Below are positions 1 to 3,534 of a stretch of DNA of 13,258 nucleotides, piece after piece; the first letter of the stretch is position 1; each line of letters starts with the position of its first letter. The DNA is from Collinsella aerofaciens. GTDB taxonomy: Bacteria; Actinomycetota; Coriobacteriia; Coriobacteriales; Coriobacteriaceae. Made by a program: the position numbers and the translations under genes. Below the pieces are notes generated by a model. It was not told the DNA's origin and made no database searches. It saw only the letters and a list, made by a program, of their open reading frames with translations. The stretch spans positions 20,552-33,809 of the forward strand of contig NZ_CAAKNY010000068.1 of the NCBI RefSeq assembly GCF_901212495.1, written 5' to 3'.

Positions 1-51
1 GCATCCGTTGTATATTGAGTTTTATCCGACACGTTCTCTTCCAACACTTCG

Positions 52-66
52 TCCCCGGGTCGGGGA
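52..66 (-). promoter_or_regulatory. Short GC-rich hairpin downstream of the LoaP-like gene
   Basis: Two perfectly complementary arms, TCCCCG and CGGGGA, are separated by a 3-nt loop, giving a compact 6-bp hairpin about 33 nt after the LoaP stop codon. No T-run follows on the minus strand, so it is not a standard intrinsic terminator. LoaP proteins are known to recognise hairpins in the leaders of the operons they control, so this could be such an element for the genes further left. That is inference only. Nothing else is recognisable in bases 1-98. Confidence 0.35.
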
Positions 67-98
67 TCCTCCCTGTTCTGAGTAGCGACCGTCTGCAG

Positions 99-644
99 CT
101 AGGCAATCGCCTTTTTAAGGTTGCGCATGACGCGCTGCTCGGCCGAAAGCACGGCAAGGCCAACGCGCGTAGTTACGCGTCGGCCGCACAGGTCGAGCTC
201 CAAATAAGCAGTGCTCTTGCGTCTGTTAATGGTTTTGATAAGGCCTTCGTGGCCCAGCAGCGGACCTGCCGTCACTACGACCTGGTCACCGTCTTTTAAT
301 GCCTCGCTCATGGGTACTACGCGGTCTCCCCTATGCGTAAAGCCGCCAATAAGCTGGACCTCTTCTTTTGCCAGCGGCACAAACTGACCGTCCTGGGATA
401 GCACCCGGGCAAAGTCGTCCATGCGCAGCAGATACTGTTGCACGGTGCGGGGATCTGCCGTATCGCAGATCAGATAACCGGGAAAGAGTGGCTTGGTCGT
501 GTTGACCCATTCGCCGCGTACTTTGATCTCGGTTAAAAATTGGGGATAAAAAAGCTCCTGCATGACACCAGCCGGCACCACGCGCTCGATGCGCTCGCGC
601 ATTACGTCTTCGCGACCGTTAATGACCTGGATCACATACCACAC
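99..644 (-). CDS. loaP: LoaP-type NusG-paralogue transcription antiterminator
   Basis: Specialised NusG-family factor expected to ride on RNA polymerase and suppress termination in selected long operons. From the chosen start the protein has 181 residues. It begins directly with the NGN domain (WYVIQVINGRED), carries the NusG signature FPGY at about residues 54-57, and ends in a KOW domain (about 115-165) with the segment GHEGLIKTINRRKSTAYLEL. The RRK, L.GR and VGL pattern is typical of LoaP rather than housekeeping NusG. The reading frame extends to a GTG at 653, but that codon overlaps the AAGGGGG Shine-Dalgarno (653-659). The GTG at 644 lies 8 nt after it and gives the usual MWYV-type N-terminus, so I prefer it. 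The gene is alone on its transcript after a very long leader, and its target operon probably lies to the left. RfaH or plain NusG are less likely alternatives. Confidence 0.85.
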   Translation of the reverse strand: MWYVIQVINGREDVMRERIERVVPAGVMQELFYPQFLTEIKVRGEWVNTTKPLFPGYLICDTADPRTVQQYLLRMDDFARVLSQDGQFVPLAKEEVQLIGGFTHRGDRVVPMSEALKDGDQVVVTAGPLLGHEGLIKTINRRKSTAYLELDLCGRRVTTRVGLAVLSAEQRVMRNLKKAIA

Positions 645-714
645 GAGCACCACCCCCTTGCTGGCTTACGTATGGCTCGCGGGGGTTGGGTATGGCTTCG
701 CCAGGGCGCTCGTG

Positions 715-727
715 CGCGAAGGCGCTC
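715..727 (-). repeat. Second copy of the leader 13-mer GAGCGCCTTCGCG
   Basis: The minus-strand 13-mer GAGCGCCTTCGCG occurs here and again at 1370-1382, at the predicted 5' end of the LoaP leader. This copy lies about 55 nt upstream of the LoaP ribosome-binding site and is followed by a second GAGCGCC seven-mer about 9 nt downstream. Local self-complementarity (CTTCGC with GCGAAG; GCGC with GCGC) allows small hairpins. Placement at both ends of one leader suggests a functional RNA element, possibly a protein-recognition site. Confidence 0.4.
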
Positions 728-826
728 CATATTCAAACCCTGAGCCCAGTTAGACAAGCACGTGGCTCTGCCCCACCGTGAACGGTATGTATAAGTGCAG
801 TTGCTCGAGACGCGGACGTGTATCGC

Positions 827-868
827 AAAAATGACCGCGTCCCCAGCTAGCTGCGTGCGGCCCAGTCA
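827..868 (-). terminator. Weak terminator-like hairpin inside the LoaP leader
   Basis: On the minus strand the arms TGA(bulge)CCGC and GCGGTCA can pair over 7 bp, with a 5-nt bulge and an 18-nt loop that itself contains the palindrome AGCTAGCT. Five Ts follow immediately (827-831). It fits an intrinsic terminator or attenuator within the leader, but the long loop and bulge make it weak. An antiterminator such as LoaP could act on it, but that link is inferred. Confidence 0.3.
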
Positions 869-1144
869 AGCGGGTACAAAACTGGACTGCACGCAAACAG
901 CTGTAGGACTGCTGCGATTTGTCATAAAATATCGATTCGAAAGAATTGCTTGCACGTAGACAAGAACAAGTCATTCGATGAGATACGCATGACGACGCTA
1001 TTGGAGCTCGTGGTTTTCTGGCACCGCCGTTACGGCCGGATGCTGATCGACCCTGCGCTTTGCGTCTTGCTGGAGCCGTGAGCACAGTTGAACCCATGTA
1101 ACGTTCTGTATCCTAGCACAGCAGGTGGCCCAAACGTTTTAGGG

Positions 1145-1160
1145 TGTGTTGAGCAACACA
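1145..1160. promoter_or_regulatory. 16-bp perfect dyad TGTGTTG-AG-CAACACA
   Basis: Perfect 7-bp arms are separated by 2 bp, a typical spacing for a DNA-binding dimer but too tight for a full RNA hairpin. CAAC and GTTG recur just downstream (1154-1166). No convincing promoter lies next to it, so its role is unknown. Confidence 0.3.
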
Positions 1161-1316
1161 TTGTTGATTTGCCGCTGTTATGGGGGATATTGTGCCGTCT
1201 TGCACACATTACCGCAGGTTAATGGGGGCACATGGGTTGGCGTACGCTGCCTGAGATGCAAGGCTGACGGCGCGAGTTGTAAGAAGAATTACGTTTGGCT
1301 AACAAACTATGTACAC

Positions 1317-1345
1317 AAAACTTGCGGGTTATTGCGCAACTTTTT
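1317..1345 (-). terminator. Terminator-like hairpin early in the LoaP leader
   Basis: Arms TTGCG (1322-1326) and CGCAA (1335-1339) form a 5-bp stem with an 8-nt loop. Beyond one mismatch the stem is flanked by AAAA (1317-1320) and TTTTT (1341-1345), so on either strand the RNA would extend by A-U pairs and end in a U-rich stretch. On the minus strand the tract is GTTTTG. It lies only about 40-65 nt after the predicted transcription start, a sensible place for attenuation. Stability looks modest. Confidence 0.4.
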
Positions 1346-1357
1346 CGGGTGCCGGCT

Positions 1358-1383
1358 TGAGCGTCGCATCGCGAAGGCGCTCA
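1358..1383 (-). promoter_or_regulatory. 5'-terminal hairpin of the LoaP leader RNA
   Basis: On the minus strand TGAGCG (1383-1378) pairs with CGCTCA (1363-1358), and inside it TCGC pairs with GCGA around a GAT triloop. Only a CCT bulge separates the two stems, giving a 10-bp bulged hairpin. It starts almost exactly at the transcription start predicted from the adjacent promoter. LoaP-family proteins are known to bind leader hairpins, so this is a candidate autoregulatory or loading site. It could instead simply protect the 5' end. Confidence 0.45.
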
Positions 1384-1387
1384 TCGC

Positions 1388-1416
1388 ACAATAGGCGCGC
1401 CTGGCTACAGAGTCAA
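1388..1416 (-). promoter_or_regulatory. Near-consensus housekeeping promoter for the LoaP leader
   Basis: On the minus strand the -35 box is TTGACT (1416-1411) and the -10 box is TATTGT (1393-1388), with exactly 17 bp between them. The predicted start is near 1380-1382. This is one of the two best promoter matches in the window. It lies about 170-240 bp beyond the terminator of the upstream tRNA gene, so it should drive an independent transcript. Confidence 0.7.
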
Positions 1417-1541
1417 CGCATTTTGAGGCGGTTAATTGGACAACTTTTGGGATGCAGCAAGATATGGGCGTAAAGTTTATCGGGCGAGGTTGACGATCCC
1501 GTCTCCCAGTGCGAGGTTCACCGAATTAAGCGACGATGATT

Positions 1542-1568
1542 CAGTTGTCGCAAAATTTGAGACAACTG
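1542..1568. promoter_or_regulatory. Inverted repeat CAGTTGTC / GACAACTG
   Basis: Perfect 8-bp arms lie at 1542-1549 and 1561-1568, with an 11-bp AT-rich centre (GCAAAATTTGA). It lies between the tRNA terminator and the LoaP promoter, about 125-150 bp upstream of the latter. The form fits a binding site for a dimeric regulator; it could also be a hairpin. No T-run follows on either strand. Function unknown. Confidence 0.35.
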
Positions 1569-1590
1569 CTGCTGACGGCATAATATTGAA

Positions 1591-1621
1591 AATGAAAAAG
1601 GCCACTCGATTGAGTGGCCTT
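1591..1621 (-). terminator. Intrinsic terminator of the tRNA-Ala gene
   Basis: On the minus strand AAGGCCACTC pairs perfectly with GAGTGGCCTT around a 4-nt loop (10 bp), and the 3' arm runs straight into TTTCATT. The stem starts about 10 nt after the tRNA CCA end. This is a canonical Rho-independent terminator. Confidence 0.85.
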
Positions 1622-1631
1622 GCATTCACGA

Positions 1632-1707
1632 TGGTGGAGACGAGGGGGATCGAACCCCTGACCTCTTGACTGCCAGTCAAGCGCTCTCCCAGCTGAGCTA
1701 CGCCCCC
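1632..1707 (-). tRNA. tRNA-Ala (anticodon GGC)
   Basis: A 76-nt tRNA on the minus strand with an encoded CCA end. The acceptor stem GGGGGCG pairs with CGTCTCC and contains the G3:U70 wobble pair, the alanine identity element. The anticodon arm CTTGA-CTGGCAG-TCAAG gives anticodon GGC, reading GCC codons. The D-arm (AGCTC...GAGC) and T-arm (AGGGG-TTCGATC-CCCT) are intact. GCC is heavily used in the neighbouring glg genes and above all in the Ala-rich tails, so this is the matching tRNA for their commonest Ala codon. It is a single-gene transcript with its own promoter and terminator. Confidence 0.97.
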
Positions 1708-1720
1708 GTGACGAGGAGAT

Positions 1721-1749
1721 ACTATAGGGGAATGTTTTGCTTGATGCAA
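1721..1749 (-). promoter_or_regulatory. Promoter of the tRNA-Ala gene
   Basis: On the minus strand the -35 box TTGCAT (1749-1744) and the -10 box TATAGT (1726-1721) are separated by 17 bp. The predicted start is near 1714, giving a leader of about 7 nt before the tRNA 5' end at 1707, as expected for a tRNA gene. Confidence 0.75.
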
Positions 1750-1776
1750 GAGGTTTTTGTTGAAACTTTTTCTTAC

Positions 1777-1849
1777 GGGTTTTCCTGGGACGGGGCGGAA
1801 ATAATCACTCTTCGAGCGATTATTTCCATCCACCGTCCCGATAAAACCC
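1777..1849. repeat. 73-nt imperfect palindrome between thiN and tRNA-Ala
   Basis: A nested, near-complete inverted repeat. The outer arms are GGGTTTT (1777-1783) and AAAACCC (1843-1849). The next are GGGACGG (1787-1793) and CCGTCCC (1833-1839). The inner arms are GGAAATAATC (1797-1806) and GATTATTTCC (1818-1827), followed by CTC/GAG across a single A-C mismatch and a TTC loop. About 27 base pairs form with only small internal loops. It begins 14 nt after the thiN stop codon. No T-run follows on either strand, so it is not a classical terminator. It resembles a REP- or MITE-like palindromic element or an mRNA-stabilising 3' hairpin. I see no flanking target-site duplication. Confidence 0.6.
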
Positions 1850-1863
1850 TGATGCGATAGCCC

Positions 1864-2505
1864 TTACTTGTAGAGGTAGGCGATTACGGTTCCTTGGTGG
1901 ACTTGGATCTTGGCCGTTTTCCTGACGACATTAGAGATGCCCGTGTCGGCCAACAGGCCCAGGGGGCTATGGTCTAGCTCCCACTCTAGGCCGTATTCGC
2001 TTATCTCTGTGTTGGGAGCGATGGCGATGATGGAAAAGGTTTTGCCCTCGGCGCCCCCGATGGTCCAGGTCTCGTCCTGGTGCAGGATTCTGGCCGTCAC
2101 TTCGTCTTCTTCGATCCAGACGGGGGCGTCCACATAGCCTGCCAGTAACCCTAACACAGACAGGGCCATGTCCGGGCGGCCGCCGGTGGCGCAGGTTGCT
2201 ACCACTTCGGCACCCGGCCAACGGCGGCGAACGGAATCGAGTGCCAATGCCAGATCGGTATAGTCCTTGTAGGGGTTGTGACGCTCCACCTCAAAGGCTT
2301 CGGCGGCATCGACCAGAGCGCGTCCTGCGTCGCTTACGGTGTCGGCGTCGCCCACGTAGACGTCGCAGCCCAGCCCGGCGCCCAGCAGCGCGTCGAGCCC
2401 GCGGTCCACGGCGACGATGCGGTCGCACTCCCCCGCCAGCTGGCGCAGCAGATCCGGGCTCCCCCCCACCGGCGAGCCGCAAACCACTAATACTTTGCAA
2501 GCCAC
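1864..2505 (-). CDS. thiN: Thiamine pyrophosphokinase
   Basis: Cytosolic enzyme that transfers pyrophosphate from ATP to thiamine, giving thiamine pyrophosphate directly and so allowing use of salvaged thiamine. The 213-residue length is normal for the family. Visible family motifs are VAVDRGLDALL (about residues 31-41), GDADT (52-56, equivalent to the usual GDFDS with both Asp residues kept), KDYTDLALAL (80-89), and GGRPDM (108-113), where the family usually has GGRxDH, so the His is replaced by Met. The C-terminal beta domain ends in the typical GLEWEL...SPLGLLADTGISN stretch. The start is GTG at 2505, 9 nt after the stop of the upstream hydrolase gene, with GAGGG just before it; the two genes are probably co-transcribed and translationally coupled. 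No other thiamine gene is in the window. Confidence 0.88.
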   Translation of the reverse strand: MACKVLVVCGSPVGGSPDLLRQLAGECDRIVAVDRGLDALLGAGLGCDVYVGDADTVSDAGRALVDAAEAFEVERHNPYKDYTDLALALDSVRRRWPGAEVVATCATGGRPDMALSVLGLLAGYVDAPVWIEEDEVTARILHQDETWTIGGAEGKTFSIIAIAPNTEISEYGLEWELDHSPLGLLADTGISNVVRKTAKIQVHQGTVIAYLYK

Positions 2506-2514
2506 GGCCCTCGC

Positions 2515-3204
2515 CTAGCCCTCAAACGAAAGTAATCGGGCCAGTTCCAGGTCCTCATAGCTGTCGATAAAGATATCGCAGTTGGCGCGGACCTCATCGC
2601 GCTGCATGCGGCCATGCGGGTCATAGATGCCCACGCGCTTAAAGCCTGCAGTGCCGGAGCTCTTAAGTCCAAAGACGGCGTCCTCAAACACCCACGCGCG
2701 CTCAAACTGGTGCCCGTGGCGCACCTCCAGGCGGCGCAACGCCAGCTCGTACACATCGGGGAATTGCTTGGAGCGTCCCGCCTCGCCCGTCGTGGTAATA
2801 AACTCCATGTACGCGTCGAGCCCGGCACCAGCGAGCGCGGACTGCACCAGTTCGGCCGGCGTAGACGTGGCAACGCACATGGCAATACCGGCTTCCTTCG
2901 CCTGCTCCAAAAATGTCAGGAGCCCCTCGCGCGGCGGCACCTTGGAGTACCCATCAATCAAAATATCGCCAAGCTCGCGATACAGCTCCTCGCCATTCGT
3001 GCCAATGCCCCACGTGTCGTGGTAGGCCTGGCACTCGTCCTCCAGCGAAAGATGCTCAAACTGGGCAAAATCGTCGACCGTTGCATCAATGCCATGACGG
3101 TGCAATAACTCGGGCTGCGCATAGCCCCAGACAGGGGTGCTATTAACCAGCGTGCCGTCGCAATCGAAAATAAAAGCAACACTTGGGGCAGCAATGTTGT
3201 CCAT
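2515..3204 (-). CDS. HAD superfamily (subfamily IA) hydrolase, phosphoglucomutase/phosphatase-like
   Basis: Probable cytosolic Mg-dependent phosphatase or phosphomutase; substrate unknown. With the ATG start it has 229 residues. All four HAD motifs are visible: DCDGT (nucleophile D14 and acid/base D16), VATST (T113/S114), the motif III Lys in GRSKQFPD (K146), and VFEDAVFGL (E174/D175). The helical cap inserted after motif I (about residues 25-90) marks subfamily IA, like beta-phosphoglucomutase or phosphoglycolate phosphatase, but a specific substrate cannot be read from it. The frame extends to a TTG at 3225, but the ATG at 3204 has GAAAGG 7 nt upstream and is clearly the better start. It leads a two-gene unit with thiN and is divergent from the glycogen operon across a shared control region. 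A role in sugar-phosphate metabolism is attractive but inferred. Confidence 0.85.
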   Translation of the reverse strand: MDNIAAPSVAFIFDCDGTLVNSTPVWGYAQPELLHRHGIDATVDDFAQFEHLSLEDECQAYHDTWGIGTNGEELYRELGDILIDGYSKVPPREGLLTFLEQAKEAGIAMCVATSTPAELVQSALAGAGLDAYMEFITTTGEAGRSKQFPDVYELALRRLEVRHGHQFERAWVFEDAVFGLKSSGTAGFKRVGIYDPHGRMQRDEVRANCDIFIDSYEDLELARLLSFEG

Positions 3205-3226
3205 AACCGAGCCTTTCGATGTCAAA

Positions 3227-3314
3227 TGGTAAACAAGCTGCTAAAAACGTTTTACCAAACGTCTGACTAACAATTTGAAACCCTAATTGGTAAAAACTGT
3301 CAAGAGTTTTACCA
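3227..3314. promoter_or_regulatory. Four TGGTAAA half-sites in two inverted pairs (operator array)
   Basis: Half-sites are TGGTAAAC (3227-3234), GTTTTACCA (3249-3257), TTGGTAAAAACT (3287-3298) and AGTTTTACCA (3305-3314). They form two inward-facing pairs about 60 bp apart, roughly six helical turns. Site two is centred on an ACGT core, as in many LacI-family operators. The second pair encloses the -35 box of the leftward promoter, so binding there should repress the HAD-thiN unit, and looping between pairs is possible. Whether it also controls glgB is not shown by the sequence. The regulator is unknown; a LacI-family sugar regulator is an inference. Confidence 0.6.
3275..3303 (-). promoter_or_regulatory. 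Probable promoter of the HAD-thiN unit
   Basis: On the minus strand a perfect TTGACA -35 box (3303-3298) is followed after 17 bp by TTTCAA (3280-3275), a poor -10 match. The -35 box lies exactly between two inverted TGGTAAA half-sites. The weak -10 box suggests low or activator-dependent expression, or a slightly different -10 register. Confidence 0.45.
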
Positions 3315-3323
3315 CGGCAATTC

Positions 3324-3334
3324 TGCCAATGGCA
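3324..3334. promoter_or_regulatory. 11-bp palindrome TGCCA-A-TGGCA
   Basis: A perfect short palindrome just to the glgB side of the operator array, in the divergent region. It may be part of the same control region or chance. No matching second copy was found nearby. Confidence 0.2.
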
Positions 3335-3401
3335 TAAACACGGCGCTTACCGATTAAACGCCCCCGAAAATCCACTTTCGTCCATAAAACTAACGTACAG
3401 G

Positions 3402-3410
3402 TGTTATCGT
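3402..3410 (+). promoter_or_regulatory. Possible extended -10 promoter of the glycogen operon
   Basis: TGT-TATCGT has the extended TGn motif and matches four of six positions of the -10 consensus. It lies about 125 nt upstream of the glgB start, just before the leader hairpins. No good -35 box is present at 16-18 bp, so this is only the best candidate I can find for the start of the glg transcript. Confidence 0.3.
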
Positions 3411-3424
3411 AGTTTTTGCCGAAA

Positions 3425-3450
3425 GTTCCACCGAGCACGCGAGGTGGAAC
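3425..3450 (+). promoter_or_regulatory. Perfect leader hairpin upstream of glgB
   Basis: GTTCCACC (3425-3432) and GGTGGAAC (3443-3450) are perfectly complementary over 8 bp around a 10-nt loop. It would lie at the beginning of the glg leader if transcription starts near 3415. No T-run follows, so it is not a terminator; it could stabilise the mRNA, or be a protein-binding site. Confidence 0.45.
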
Positions 3451-3483
3451 GAATCACTGAAACTTCGCATCCCTTCGATTCGT

Positions 3484-3528
3484 GCAGCCTTGGACCTTTG
3501 GCATCTAGTCACCAAGGCAACATGCTGC
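3484..3528 (+). promoter_or_regulatory. Second leader hairpin ahead of the glgB start
   Basis: CCTTGG (3488-3493) pairs with CCAAGG (3512-3517), and GCAGC (3484-3488) can pair with GCTGC (3524-3528), giving a two-part hairpin ending only 7 nt before the first ATG. The only AAGG Shine-Dalgarno-like sequence (3514-3517) is inside this stem, so the structure could restrict glgB translation. Confidence 0.35.
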
Positions 3529-3534
3529 CGCGTC

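Larger units (their letters stand above)
645..1382 (-). promoter_or_regulatory. Long (about 740 nt) untranslated leader of the LoaP-like gene
   Basis: No convincing protein gene is visible here on either strand; the open frames have atypical composition and no Shine-Dalgarno. A strong minus-strand promoter sits just upstream (1388-1416), and the next start codon in that direction is the LoaP GTG at 644, so the whole stretch reads as a 5' leader. It contains a hairpin at the predicted transcript start (1358-1383), terminator-like structures (1317-1345 and 827-868), a 16-bp dyad (1145-1160) and a repeated 13-mer (715-727). Just before the ribosome-binding site the octamer AGCCATAC occurs twice on the minus strand. 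Base composition is more AT-rich than in the neighbouring genes. The leader assignment is inferred from promoter position, not proven. Confidence 0.5.

Noticed and set aside
750..1097. A 115-codon minus-strand frame in the LoaP leader
   Set aside because: Odd composition, no Shine-Dalgarno, no recognisable domain or conserved pattern. More likely untranslated leader.
1146..1394. An 82-codon plus-strand Cys-rich frame
   Set aside because: No ribosome-binding site; the ATG-equivalent start lies in a DNA dyad, and the frame ends within the opposing promoter. Cys pairs do not form a clear zinc-binding pattern.
1436..1833. Short frames on both strands overlapping the tRNA-Ala gene
   Set aside because: They cross the tRNA and its terminator and have no ribosome-binding site. 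The peptide GGVAQLGERLTGSQEVRGSIPL-like segment (shortened here) is a known kind of translation artefact of tRNA genes.
1777..1849. CRISPR repeat or phage attachment site beside the tRNA
   Set aside because: There is only one palindrome with no spaced repeats, and I see no duplicate of the tRNA 3' end or integrase gene in the window.
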